Source: Clostridiaceae bacterium JG1575
Lineage (GTDB): Bacteria; Bacillota; Clostridia; Clostridiales; Clostridiaceae
DNA length: 56,619 nt
Direction: 5' to 3'
Assembly: GCA_002838815.1 (NCBI GenBank)
Contig: LQGW01000019.1
Location: forward strand, 1-56,619
Below the pieces are notes generated by a model that saw only the letters and a program-made list of their open reading frames with translations, was not told the DNA's origin and searched no databases. How positions within the stretch are numbered: position 1 is the first letter of the stretch; each line of letters begins with the position of its first letter. Of the stretch, positions 46,776-56,094 are shown piece after piece. Position numbers and translations under genes: made by a program.

Positions 46776-46967
46776 GGATATCCCTCCCTTTTTCGTCTAT
46801 TATACGGGAACTATTGGGCGAAAACTTCTCCCTTAGTCAAAAAGGGGGTTTGGACCCGAGCTTACGCTCTTCCCCCATTCATAAAAAATACAACTGTCCG
46901 TGCTATGGTTTCAAAAACAGCGTCTAGTCCAACGACCGCACCCATCCTGCGAAAGAGGGAGGATTCC

Positions 46968-48188
46968 ATGAAGCATACCCCGAACTCATCTCACCTTATT
47001 CAATCCTTTGAAGATTCCTTGACCCGGGAAATTCAACGCCTGCCCGTGGTCATGGATCACGCCTACGGCGCCACGTTAGTCGATGTGGACGGCAACGAAT
47101 ACCTGGATTTTCTCTCGGGCATCGGAGTCATGTCCCTTGGCTATAGCAATGCAAGGGTCCAAAAAGCCATGCAAGAGCAAATCACCCGCTTGATTCACAC
47201 CTCCAACTACTTTTATACAGAACCCTTATTGCGCTTGTCTGCGCTTTTGTGCGAAAAAAGCTTTGCCCGAGCCGTTTTTTTCTCCAATTCCGGCGCAGAA
47301 GCCAATGAGGCCGCCATCAAAATGGCTCGCCGAGCCGGTCGTTCACGTCACCCTCAAAAGACCCAAGTGATCTCCCTACAGGGGTCCTTCCACGGACGAA
47401 CGTCATTGGCCCTCTCTCTCACCGACAATCCCCGAGTTAAAAGAGGCTTCAGCCCCTTGCCCGAGGGCACCCTTCAAGTTCCCTTGAACGATTCAACCGC
47501 CCTACGCGCCGCCATGAACCCAAACGTCTGCGCCCTCTTTCTAGAACCCGTGCAAGGAGAAGGCGGCATCCACCCTCTAGATCCAGAATACCTGCGCTTA
47601 GCGCGCTCGCTTTGCGATACTTACGATGCCGCGCTGATTTTTGATGAAGTCCAATGCGGCATGGGCCGCATCGGTACGCTCTTTGCCTACCAGCACTTCG
47701 GCGTTACCCCAGACCTAATGACCCTCGCCAAAGCCTTGGGCAACGGCATGCCCATTGCCGCCACCTGCGTGGGCCCACGCTATGCCGATACCTTCCAAAG
47801 CGGGGACCACGGGACGACCTTCGGCGGCGGTCCTTTAGCGACTTGTACCGCCCTCGCCGTTGTGGAAGAGCTCTTGGCGAACAATCTGCCCGAAAAAGCC
47901 AAAGAAACCGGGGCGTACTTAAAAAGCAAGCTCTTGGAGCTCCAGGCTTTGGGGGCCGACATTCGGGAAGTGCGCGGCCTTGGCCTGATGCTCGGGGCAC
48001 AAATCGGCTGCAATTGTAAGCCCGTCGTCGAAAAAATGCTCCAGCGAGGCTTTCTCATCAACTGCGCCAGCGAAAACGTTCTGCGCTTTCTCCCCCCCCT
48101 CATCATAACAAAAGAAGAGATCGATCGAATGATCGAAGCGTTTTACGAAATCCTTCAGACGACACCGGGCGGGCTTTGTGCTCTTTAA
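46968..48188 (+). CDS. argD: Acetylornithine aminotransferase-type class III aminotransferase
   Basis: A 406-residue PLP enzyme of the class III (ornithine/acetylornithine) group. Motifs: DGNEYLDFLSGIGVMSLG, VFFSNSGAEANEAAIKMARR, ALFLEPVQGEGGIHPLD, LIFDEVQCGMGRIGTLFAY and the lysine segment LMTLAKALGNGMPIAATC, then GTTFGGGPLATC. It best fits acetylornithine/succinylornithine aminotransferase. ATG at 46968 follows GAGGGAGG; the upstream extension of the frame is a shadow over the DUF1934 gene. No other arginine-synthesis genes are nearby, so an ornithine-catabolic role with the arginase is an alternative. Confidence 0.88.
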   Translation: MKHTPNSSHLIQSFEDSLTREIQRLPVVMDHAYGATLVDVDGNEYLDFLSGIGVMSLGYSNARVQKAMQEQITRLIHTSNYFYTEPLLRLSALLCEKSFARAVFFSNSGAEANEAAIKMARRAGRSRHPQKTQVISLQGSFHGRTSLALSLTDNPRVKRGFSPLPEGTLQVPLNDSTALRAAMNPNVCALFLEPVQGEGGIHPLDPEYLRLARSLCDTYDAALIFDEVQCGMGRIGTLFAYQHFGVTPDLMTLAKALGNGMPIAATCVGPRYADTFQSGDHGTTFGGGPLATCTALAVVEELLANNLPEKAKETGAYLKSKLLELQALGADIREVRGLGLMLGAQIGCNCKPVVEKMLQRGFLINCASENVLRFLPPLIITKEEIDRMIEAFYEILQTTPGGLCAL

Positions 48189-48361
48189 ACGCTTTAAAAG
48201 AATGGGCTTATGGCCCCAGATGCTGATCCACTTTTTCCCATCCCTGTTTCTTTTTTAAGCTCTTTTCCCTTTTTGCGCTTGTTTGGGGGCCCAGGCCCCC
48301 CAAGGGCAACCCATGGGCAGGCCGTGAAATGATATAATGATTCTGTAACGGAGGAAGGCCC

Positions 48362-49561
48362 ATGAACATATTGATACTCTCCGTCTCCGCGGGAGGCGGT
48401 CACAATAATGCGGCGCAAGCCATTGCAGAATATGCCAAGAAAAAAGATCCTTCATCTCGGGTTCTCATTTTGGATGCTTATAAAGAAGTCAGTCCTTTTT
48501 TGGATAAAATAATCATTGGCAGCTATCTGCAGTCCTTGAAGGTATGGCCCAAAGCCTTTCAATACCTCTATCAGGCCTCAGATACCCAAGGAGGATCCAT
48601 CAAGTCCATGATGAACCTGTTGGACCAGCGGATTGCAAGCCGTCTGTTGCCCACCATTCGGGCGTTTGATGCCGACATCCTCGTCGCCACGCATCCCTTC
48701 ACCGCCCACGTGCTCAGCCTGCTTTTGGAAGAAGAGGCCATTGACAGTCCCTGCCTGACCATCATGACCGACTATGGCGCGCACGCCCTTTGGGTCCACC
48801 CCCATATCGACAACTATGTGGTGGCCCATGAGGCCATGATCCCTGAACTTATGGAACGCGGACGCTCCAGGGACAGCATTCTTCCCCTAGGGATCCCCGT
48901 AAAATCTTCTTTCTTGGTTCAGCACCCCCGAGAACTGACGCTGAAGAAGCTGCACCTAAACCCAAAGCTTCCCACGGTCTCCTTGATGGGCGGATCCTTG
49001 GCTTTGGGCAATCTTCGTCTGATGCTTCGGGATTTGCTGGAAGAACCCATGCCGTTCAACGTCCTCGTTTTCTCCGCCAATGATCTAAAATTTCGAAAAG
49101 ATGCCCAAGAAATCGCAGAGCATGCCCAAAAGCCAGTGGCGGTCCTGCCCTACGAGAATTCCATCAACGCCTTTTTACAGGCGACGGACCTGCTCATCAC
49201 AAAACCCGGAGGGCTGACCATCACAGAAGCTTTGATCTGTGGGGTCCCAATGGCCCTTTTTTCAGCCATTCCAGGTCAAGAAGAGCAGAATTTAAATTTT
49301 CTATTGCGCCACAACCTAGGCTTGGATCTTGGCGAGGGCGAAAACTGCGGTCGAACCATCGCCGATCTGTTGGCGCAACCTGAAAAACGAGCAGCCATGA
49401 AAGCCCGCGCCTTATCCTTTGCAAGACCTCAAGCAACGCAAGCTATTTATCAGCAGATGCAGCGGTTGGTGGATGAAGGTTCGGAACGAGGAGTCCAAAA
49501 AAAGGGCGGTCCCGAACGAGCCCATTCCCTGGTCGCCCCCTCACCCTTCCCCCTTTTCTAA
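48362..49561 (+). CDS. MGDG synthase/UgtP-type glycosyltransferase
   Basis: A 399-residue GT28-like transferase with an N-terminal MGDG synthase domain (MNILILSVSAGGGHNNAAQA, FDADILVATHPFTAH) and a C-terminal nucleotide-sugar site (LPYENSINAFLQATDLLITK, PGGLTITEALICGVPMA). UgtP-type enzymes add glucose or galactose to diacylglycerol, making membrane glycolipids or lipoteichoic acid anchors; a membrane-surface location is expected. Ribosome site GGAGGAAGG. An extended -10 (TGATATAAT) lies 30 bases upstream. A GC-rich hairpin (TTGGGGGCC/GGCCCCCCAA near 48287) without a T run lies between argD and this gene. The C-terminal 25 residues are an unusual basic and proline tail. Confidence 0.88.
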   Translation: MNILILSVSAGGGHNNAAQAIAEYAKKKDPSSRVLILDAYKEVSPFLDKIIIGSYLQSLKVWPKAFQYLYQASDTQGGSIKSMMNLLDQRIASRLLPTIRAFDADILVATHPFTAHVLSLLLEEEAIDSPCLTIMTDYGAHALWVHPHIDNYVVAHEAMIPELMERGRSRDSILPLGIPVKSSFLVQHPRELTLKKLHLNPKLPTVSLMGGSLALGNLRLMLRDLLEEPMPFNVLVFSANDLKFRKDAQEIAEHAQKPVAVLPYENSINAFLQATDLLITKPGGLTITEALICGVPMALFSAIPGQEEQNLNFLLRHNLGLDLGEGENCGRTIADLLAQPEKRAAMKARALSFARPQATQAIYQQMQRLVDEGSERGVQKKGGPERAHSLVAPSPFPLF

Positions 49562-49612
49562 TGCCCCTGATGCACATCAGCGGTAAGCGCTAAATAAATA
49601 CCACATAGCAAA

Positions 49613-49666
49613 ACAAGCTGAACCTCAATACCATTAGGGTATTCTAAAATAGGAGGTTCAGCTTGT
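49613..49666. repeat. Long inverted repeat upstream of the IS256 remnant
   Basis: A 14-base arm ACAAGCTGAACCTC pairs with GAGGTTCAGCTTGT, with a second hairpin AATACC/GGTATT inside. No T run follows. AGGAGG inside the right arm is followed by a short frame from TTG (SNDHGYKMEKKIYRKR, then stop), probably the relic of another mobile element. Otherwise 49562-49872 holds no gene. Confidence 0.6.
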
Positions 49667-49872
49667 CTAATGATCATGGTTATAAGATGGAGAAAAAGAT
49701 TTATCGTAAGCGGTAAATGGAAGCACATACCAATGCCTTAAAGACCGTGAGACAATTGCGGCATTAAGACTTGGAGGGATTAAGTCCTTAAAATGGTGTA
49801 AATTGAATAAGCCAAAAAACAGACCTCTGGTATCATTAAGTTGCATAAATAACTACCTGGAGGATTTATTTG

Positions 49873-51007
49873 ATGGCTCAACTTAATACTACACTGGACA
49901 CCAATCTTTTGAAAGACCTTTTCTCTCTTGAAGGCAGGGATCAAGCTTACGCAAAGCTCATGGAATCCATCTTGAACCAGGTCCTGGAACACCAAGCCAT
50001 GGAGCCAACCGGTGCCGGCCTCTACGAGCGTAGCGAAAAGCGGCAGGCCTACCGCAACGGCTACCGGGGTCGCACCCTAAAAACACGGGTCGGCCCCCTG
50101 AAGTGACCGTCCCACGCCTGCGGGACGGTCACTTCAGCACCGAGCTCTTCGCGCGATATCAGCGCAATGAGCAGGCTCTGGTGCTCGCCGTGATGGAGAT
50201 GGTGGTCAATGGCGTATCCACCCGCAAGGTCTCGGCCATCACTGAAGAATTGTGTGGCACTGCCTTCTCCAAGTCCACTGGATCCTCGCTCTGCGAATAG
50301 CTCGATCCCGCGGTCACGGCGTTCCGTGAGCGTCCGCTGGAGAAAATCTACCCCTACTTGTTCGTCGATGCCATCTACACCAAAGTACGGGAGGCAGGCG
50401 CCGTGCGCTCCAAAGGGCTGCTTGTGGCCCTCGGGGTGAACGGGGACGGCTATCGCGAGATCCTTGGCTTCATGGCGGCGGACACGGAGTCCGAAGGATC
50501 CTGGGGCGATTTCTTCTCATCCCATAAGGGCCTCGTTCGCGCCATCGGGAAACACTTCCAGGGAGCAGCCTGCTCGATGTGTGCCCGAAAAAGCATCAGC
50601 CCACGATCAAGGCGCACTTGAAGTCCCTCTATGAGTCCGCAGCCCACGAGGCAGCCCGTGCTGTTAAGGAACGCATCCTCACTGAATACGGGCAGAACGC
50701 CCCAAAAGTCTGTGCTCTGCTAGAGGAGGCTTTTGACGATGCGACACAGGTTCTGCGCCTGCCCATGGCCATCCGTAGGAGTCTTGCGCACCTCCAACGC
50801 GATCGAGCGGGTCAACGAGGAAATCCGGCGAAGAGAGCGGGTGATCCGGATCTTCCCGAACGAGGCCTCACTACACCGCCTGATCAGGGCGCTCCTAATA
50901 GACATCCACGAAGAGTGGCAGGCCGGGCGCCGGTACCTGTCCCTTCCGCCGGAGGCCTGTGCCCAACCTGTTCCTATTGCTGGCTCTACCAACTCAAGTG
51001 CTGTTTA
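49873..51007 (+). pseudogene. IS256-family transposase, multiply disrupted
   Basis: A mutator-type (IS256 family) transposase in pieces. The N-terminus MAQLNTTLDTNLLKDLFSLE with a good GGAGG site runs to a frameshift near 50104. Then come TVPRLRDGHFSTELFARYQR and LFVDAIYTKVREAGAVRSK, broken by a TAG at 50298-50300. WGDFFSSHKGLVRAIGKHF lacks the usual segment containing the second catalytic aspartate, so there is an internal deletion. After another shift the true C-terminus LRTSNAIERVNEEIRRR and RVIRIFPNEASLHRL ends near 51007. It cannot make active transposase. Possible terminal repeats are TGGTGTAAATTGAA near 49793 and a related sequence near 51030. The 140 bases after it hold nothing recognisable. 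Confidence 0.88.
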
Positions 51008-51144
51008 ATTTACCAGTGTCGATTTTATACACAAATATGCACTCTACTCCATTATATATATCAATTGTTATACCTAAATAGGGATTAGTTCTATCTGCTG
51101 GCTCTAATCTGCCTCATAAAATAAATGTCATAAGGCCGCTTATA

Positions 51145-52389
51145 TTATCGGGGAGCACTGGAGTCTGCCTTCGCTTCCTCTCCCGCCCCTTGTAGGGCTG
51201 AAACAATATTTGTCTTCATAGCATTTGCAGAAAAGGAAAGTCCGGAGGCCACCGTCAGCGATGCGCACATCGTTAAAAGGGTCAAGATGCTCTCTGGAGT
51301 TAGGCGAACGATAAGGACCTCTTTTGTGTTAATATATAAATATAAACGATACAAACTCATGGCGTTTACGATAATCAGTAAGGAGAGAAGAATTCCTGCT
51401 CCCATCACCAGCAATGCCTCCAGTAAAAATTCTTGGGTGATGCGTAGTGGGGTTCCTCCAAGCGCTCTTTTCAAAGCAATTTCATATCGCCGATCCTTTA
51501 ACGCATTGGCAAAGCTGCCATTTAAATTTAAGGCCAAAAGCAAAAAGGTCAAAAAGCTTACCCATCCCTTTAGCTGAATGTTCTGTCGCATGGTCGCACG
51601 CGCCTCTGCCTTCTCAAACGCCGGACTATGTCCCCCAAACTTCGCCTCTCTCGCCAGTTTCAAGATGCTTTCAGCATAAGGGGAGTATATTGTGTACCTA
51701 TAGTTACTATTATTCATTAAATAGTTGGTATCAAACACCTCTAGTGGCAAAAAGACATGGATATACCCTCCCAGCTGGTCTCCATTAATGGTGTTTTTCG
51801 CTGTAAATTCTGAATCTTCTATCGTGGATTGTATCTTTCTTGGGCGAAGTTTCCAAACGCCATAGCGATCTGGCAGATAAAGATCAATGGTTTCATCTTT
51901 GATCTGGCCAATGTGTTTTAAAACATCATAGGTTTCTTTATGAAAAATTACAGAATCTAAGGATTTAAATTCTGTAGAACCATCTGTGATTTTCTCTGCC
52001 GTGTAATCCTGCCGTGAGAATTCCCCAAAAGATTTGGGGAACGCATGGTAAATAACAAATATTTCTCCCAAGTATTTTTTTTCTTGAAGCACATCGAGAT
52101 CATAATGAGTAATAATTCGAGTGTCGGGGAGCTGTTCCACCATCTGAATGAACTCTCTCACCTGCTTGGGGGTTGATTTTCCATTCTCTGGAGGATACAG
52201 ATTCACTATGTAAGAAGGCTGGCTCAACACCTTCTTGTTTTTGTGATATGGAATGGAATCCAAATAAAAAAATAAACCAAAAAGAAAAGAAAAAGTCAGC
52301 AGTATGCTCAAAAAAAGACGCTGGTAGCTTTTCCTATTACGTCTAATCATTTTTACTGCATGAGATAGTCGTCCCTCGGAATCATTCAC
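51145..52389 (-). CDS. MacB-like ABC transporter permease (FtsX fold)
   Basis: A 414-residue permease with MacB topology: one membrane helix near residues 25-44 (LFLSILLTFSFLFGLFFYL), an extracytoplasmic domain of about 230 residues, then three helices (GWVSFLTFLLLALNLN; LLVMGAGILLSLLIIVN; LTLLTMCASLTVASGL). The coupling segment is RRYEIALKRALGGTPLRI. MacB-type exporters drive export of peptides, toxins or envelope components across or from the membrane. It overlaps the ATPase gene by eight bases and is last in a four-gene operon. Composition is AT-rich compared with the core, and an IS256 wreck lies directly downstream. Confidence 0.85.
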   Translation of the reverse strand: MNDSEGRLSHAVKMIRRNRKSYQRLFLSILLTFSFLFGLFFYLDSIPYHKNKKVLSQPSYIVNLYPPENGKSTPKQVREFIQMVEQLPDTRIITHYDLDVLQEKKYLGEIFVIYHAFPKSFGEFSRQDYTAEKITDGSTEFKSLDSVIFHKETYDVLKHIGQIKDETIDLYLPDRYGVWKLRPRKIQSTIEDSEFTAKNTINGDQLGGYIHVFLPLEVFDTNYLMNNSNYRYTIYSPYAESILKLAREAKFGGHSPAFEKAEARATMRQNIQLKGWVSFLTFLLLALNLNGSFANALKDRRYEIALKRALGGTPLRITQEFLLEALLVMGAGILLSLLIIVNAMSLYRLYLYINTKEVLIVRLTPESILTLLTMCASLTVASGLSFSANAMKTNIVSALQGAGEEAKADSSAPR

Positions 52390-53017
52390 GAAATTGGCCC
52401 CCTTCCAATATTAATTGTCGCTGAGCCCTCTGCGCTACTATGGGGTCATGAGTTATTATGATGACTGCCTTCCCTTGCTGATGTTCTTCATCGATTATTA
52501 ATAGTACCCGATCACGATTCTCAGAATCTAAATTTCCCGTGGGTTCATCTGCTAATAACAAACTGGGCTGAAGAAGCAACGCCCTGCAAATCGCCACACG
52601 CTGTCGCTCTCCGCCAGAAAGTTGGTCCGGAAATTGATGCAGCAGATGCTTAATTTGAAGTCGATCCATCAATCGATCCGCTGATTGAGGCTTTTTTGCA
52701 GAGTATTGGCAAGGTAAATAAATATTCTCTCTCACATTCAACGTAGGCAACAGATGAAAAGACTGAAAAATGAATCCAATTTCATTTTGCCGTACGTAAC
52801 ATCTTTTCCGCTCGGTTCCAATGGTCTGACCTCTAAATCGATACGTTCCATTATCAAAGGGTTCAATTAATCCAATAATGTTCATTAAGGTAGACTTTCC
52901 TGCTCCCGAGGTCCCAATAATGGAAACATACTCCCCCTCGCCGACGGTAAGATTCAACCCCCTTAATATGGAGCGATCGTATGATTTGTTAATGCCCTTA
53001 AGGTCAAGGAGTGTCAT
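52382..53017 (-). CDS. MacB/LolD-type ABC transporter ATPase
   Basis: A 211-residue ATPase. Walker A SIIGTSGAGKSTLMNIIG (residues 32-49), Q-loop IGFIFQSFHLLPTLNVREN, signature QLSGGERQRVAICRAL, Walker B LLLADEPTGNLDSEN and H-loop IIITHDPIVA are complete. ATG at 53017 is chosen with GAGGT upstream; the frame's earlier ATG lies deeper in the adaptor gene. It overlaps the adaptor gene by 14 bases and the permease gene by eight, so the three proteins are almost certainly made together. Confidence 0.93.
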   Translation of the reverse strand: MTLLDLKGINKSYDRSILRGLNLTVGEGEYVSIIGTSGAGKSTLMNIIGLIEPFDNGTYRFRGQTIGTERKRCYVRQNEIGFIFQSFHLLPTLNVRENIYLPCQYSAKKPQSADRLMDRLQIKHLLHQFPDQLSGGERQRVAICRALLLQPSLLLADEPTGNLDSENRDRVLLIIDEEHQQGKAVIIITHDPIVAQRAQRQLILEGGQFRE

Positions 53018-53858
53018 TTTTAACCTCATTCTTTTGATAGGGAATCATCAAGGAAGCATACCCCGAGTCACAACGAGTCCCCTTTTCTAGGCCAATTACG
53101 GAAATAAATTCTCCATTGCTGACTCCTGGCTTGACCGCAATCTCTCCTAAAAGTTCATCCCCTTCATTCACCAATCGTACATAAACTTCCCCATTGGGTT
53201 CTTTTCGGTAGAGACAGGACTCGTGAAGCATGAGCACATTTTCCAAGGATCCTCCGCTCTTAAGGAACCCCTCAAATGTTTCACCCACTAAATGTTTGCC
53301 TTTGGGGTGCAGTGTTAACGTTCGGCTTCCATTCTTAATCATTTCTGATGCACTAATCACCTGATATTCTTCCCCTTGATCATCGGTGAGTTTCTGTCCA
53401 ACTTCCATTATTTTTTCTACGGGCCAAGGCACTTCTAAAACGGGTTGGTCCAAGCGAATGTATGAGAAGAGCGCACGGTCTCCTCGGTCTTCTGCCCGTT
53501 GTAGAATGCCTGAGAACCCTGCCTTCACTTCTTTTCCGCCAATGAGGGCCAATAATTGATTCATTTGAATTTCATTGCCTTCTTTTGGAAGAACCGCCAA
53601 TTCTTGTTTGGGGGACTTTTCAACCCAGGAGTACCCTAGATTCTTAGCAATATATGCTCCTTTTACCTTTTCCCCCTCATACATGGTTCCTTCTTCCACC
53701 GAAAAAACAGCCCCATAGGCTTTTTGCTTCCACTGAATCATAGGGGGTTCTTTATAACCGCTAAGTTCAGACCTTGTCGTGTAATATAGAACTCCGAGAG
53801 GGATGATAAATAAGAGGGCGAGTATGAGGGCTAAACTCCCTCTTTTTAATATTTTCAT
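53004..53858 (-). CDS. Membrane-anchored adaptor (MacA-like) protein
   Basis: A 284-residue protein with one N-terminal membrane helix (LALILALLFIIPLGVLYYT) and the rest outside. The final third resembles the C-terminal beta domain of MacA/HlyD adaptors: LYRKEPNGEVYVRLVNEGDE, then VKPGVSNGEFISVIGLEKG. A lipoyl-like stretch (VKAGFSGILQRAEDRGDRAL) lies in the middle, but the usual long coiled-coil hairpin is absent. Gene order and overlaps make it the adaptor of the exporter. Gram-positive cells have no outer membrane, so it may present substrate to the permease or bridge the wall. Family match is by eye. Confidence 0.65.
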   Translation of the reverse strand: MKILKRGSLALILALLFIIPLGVLYYTTRSELSGYKEPPMIQWKQKAYGAVFSVEEGTMYEGEKVKGAYIAKNLGYSWVEKSPKQELAVLPKEGNEIQMNQLLALIGGKEVKAGFSGILQRAEDRGDRALFSYIRLDQPVLEVPWPVEKIMEVGQKLTDDQGEEYQVISASEMIKNGSRTLTLHPKGKHLVGETFEGFLKSGGSLENVLMLHESCLYRKEPNGEVYVRLVNEGDELLGEIAVKPGVSNGEFISVIGLEKGTRCDSGYASLMIPYQKNEVKNDTP

Positions 53859-55048
53859 TACTTACTCCCTATTGCTTGAATTTTTTTCAGAAAATGAGTG
53901 GCTCTTCTAGGATCTAAGTTATATTTCTGCAAAAGCAGAACATCCTTTGCCGAAAACTTATTATGCCCTTCATCATCCCAAGAATGAGTAAATTCCTTTC
54001 CCTTATTCTGATAATGAACATAACTTGTCAGATTCACTTGGGTAAAATTCTCCTGAATCATTTTGGGATGTTTCACTTCATAAGTGATTTTTAAAGTAGA
54101 TCCTTTGGGGATCTTCCATCGAGACCCTTCAGCCCAAGATCTTGACCACAAAGCAGTTCCATTGGCCGCAACGAGTTCTCCTTGCAGGTTCGCTAAGGTG
54201 ATCTCATTGGGAAAGAATGTAAACTCCGTGATCTCCACCTCTTCCTGTGCGTGAAACTCTTGATCCAGTTTCGGACTAAAAACTAAATTGTCAGTACCCT
54301 CAGAGATCATCTGACGATCAAATGCTAAATAGTTATTCAGTTTTAATGCCTTATTCGACTCGATGCCTAAGTGTTTATTGGGCGCAGAACGAATATTATT
54401 TAATTGAGCTTTGTAGTTTTTTCCATCGAAAGATAACGACACTTCCTTAACCTCTTGTTCGACTTTTTCATTATGAAAGAGTGGGACATTGGCTTGGTAT
54501 AATTCCCATGGCTCGCTCCATACAGCATTTAACTGATCTACCTGGTCATCAAATTGTTTTATTTCTTTTCTTAAATTATCCAGATCTTTCTTCCAGCTTG
54601 CTTTATTGGCAGTTTTATCTTTTTCAACCTGAGCGAGTCGACTTTCCCATAGTTTCCAGTCAATTTTTTGGCTGCTCAAATAAACGGGCAAGCTGACTAT
54701 AGACTCCTGATCTACTAAAGCAAAACGAACTTCTTTTGGCGTTCCGTTTCCAAAAGTGACTATTCCTTTTTTATCTGGACTTATTTTTTTCTTAGAAGGA
54801 AGAAAAATAGCCAAAGTATCATTTCGTCTTTCTTCCAAAGAGTACTGGATCAGTGGATTCCCTATATAAATTGCCGCCTCAGCTTCTATTGGAATGACCA
54901 GTTTTTCATGAGGAAATGATGATTTTTGACTTGTTGTAACTGTTGATGTAACCGTCTCATTATCTGTATTCGTTCTAATTTTTTTACCAGTATTAGAGCA
55001 CGATGTCAGGAGAATGGAAGCCAAGAAAATCGCAATACATTTTTTCAT
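53858..55048 (-). CDS. Lipoprotein of the exporter cassette, unknown family
   Basis: A 396-residue lipoprotein: signal MKKCIAIFLASILLTSC with lipobox LLTSC and lipidated C17, then a serine/threonine linker. Residues about 125-200 are helical and coiled-coil-like (WESRLAQVEKDKTANKASWK, LDNLRKEIKQFDDQVDQLN), flanked by beta-rich parts. That order, a beta domain with an inserted coiled coil, resembles an adaptor hairpin moved into a separate protein. The stop touches the adaptor start. The ribosome site is AAAGGGG; a TATAAT lies near 55087-55092. I do not recognise a family. It heads the operon. Confidence 0.75.
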   Translation of the reverse strand: MKKCIAIFLASILLTSCSNTGKKIRTNTDNETVTSTVTTSQKSSFPHEKLVIPIEAEAAIYIGNPLIQYSLEERRNDTLAIFLPSKKKISPDKKGIVTFGNGTPKEVRFALVDQESIVSLPVYLSSQKIDWKLWESRLAQVEKDKTANKASWKKDLDNLRKEIKQFDDQVDQLNAVWSEPWELYQANVPLFHNEKVEQEVKEVSLSFDGKNYKAQLNNIRSAPNKHLGIESNKALKLNNYLAFDRQMISEGTDNLVFSPKLDQEFHAQEEVEITEFTFFPNEITLANLQGELVAANGTALWSRSWAEGSRWKIPKGSTLKITYEVKHPKMIQENFTQVNLTSYVHYQNKGKEFTHSWDDEGHNKFSAKDVLLLQKYNLDPRRATHFLKKIQAIGSK

Positions 55049-55612
55049 AAAGTACCCCTTTGCAGTAAAAATTCAGTTTTTTAATAGAATTATAGCTGGT
55101 TTTTAAGTTAATTTATTGCATTAAATATAATTTCTTTTTATCATGCCATAAATTAATTGATATATTTGCACTTAGACTAGAAAAATCTAGAAATTGATCC
55201 ATGTTACTTATAAAAAGTAGATTTCTTCACTTTACAACTCTAAATAATCCCACAAAATTTTAATCATTGTATTGAGATCTTTATGCAGTATTCATGTGAA
55301 AATAAAATGGTCTTAATTATCATTTATTAAAAAAATATTGCTCATCCTCATGATAAAACATTGATTTTATTTATTTTTAACGTAATTTTTTAAATCATCC
55401 ATTGTAATCGACTGATTACAGCACAATTAACAATTTACTTTGCTATCTTAATTGTTATAACCCTATCAGCTTCTTAATCAATTGTCAATGATTTGGTTTG
55501 CGAAGAAATTATCAATTTGCTGTCGATTAAGGTATTAATATAGCATTAGTATAAGACTTGTACCAGCCAAAGTGGATTAAGTCGGGACGTCAACACTTTA
55601 TCGGACAAAATG
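55049..55612. other. AT-rich intergenic region upstream of the exporter cassette
   Basis: About 560 bases, very AT-rich, with no gene seen. It holds the cassette's presumed -10 (near 55090) and several ATTAA- and AATTG-rich short repeats. Near 55558 begins a sequence (TGTACCAGCC, later TTATCGGACA) that looks like the outer end of the IS3-type element to the right. Confidence 0.5.
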
Positions 55613-56044
55613 CTAAGCTGCATTTCGTAAAGATTGAGCCTGTAGGCTTGCAGCGAAGTCACATGGACTTCGGTAACCTAATAACTTCTGTTTTCTCCTG
55701 GTGTTATAAAATCCATAAATATGCTCAAAGAGGCGTTGGCGAGCTTCTTCTCGCGTTTGAAAGTTTGCACCGTGGACCATTTCTTTCTTGAGAAGGGCAA
55801 AGAAGCTCTCGCTCCAGGCATTGTCCCCCGGTTTACCAACTCGTGAGTAACTCGCAATCCATCCAAGGCGAGCGACTGTTTCAGTGATAAGTTTTGACGT
55901 ATATTGTGAGCCACGATCCGAGTGAAAGATGATTCCAGTGCCTAAATCGTAACGCCCGGCCGCCCGCTCGATGGCCTCCAGAACCAGCTCCGATTTCATG
56001 TGTACGTTTGTAAATGATGTGAGACTAAAAAACTGAGAATGCAA
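55613..56044 (-). pseudogene. IS3-family transposase OrfB, C-terminal fragment
   Basis: The C-terminal part of an IS3-group DDE transposase: GIIFHSDRGSQYTSKLI (second catalytic aspartate), RVGKPGDNAWSESFFALL (catalytic glutamate region) and YNTRRKQKLLGYRSP. The N-terminal half with helix-turn-helix and first aspartate is missing. Homology starts near 55997 (MKSELVLEAIERAAGRYDL); the residues before it are unrelated. The element was truncated by the neighbouring insertion. Confidence 0.85.
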
Positions 56045-56063
56045 ATTCAGATATGGTATCCTG

Positions 56064-56093
56064 TTCTCCTGAGGGGCTAGCCCCTCAGGAGAA
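56064..56093 (+). terminator. 30-base perfect palindrome, terminator-like
   Basis: The 15-base arm TTCTCCTGAGGGGCT is followed immediately by its exact complement, then TTTTTCG on the plus strand. It lies at the junction of the IS3 and IS481-like remnants and could insulate either element from outside transcription. Confidence 0.65.
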
Positions 56094-56094
56094 T

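Noticed and set aside
47704-48000. Long minus-strand frames inside argD
   Set aside because: Arginine- and proline-rich antisense shadows of a GC-rich gene; argD motifs are unambiguous.
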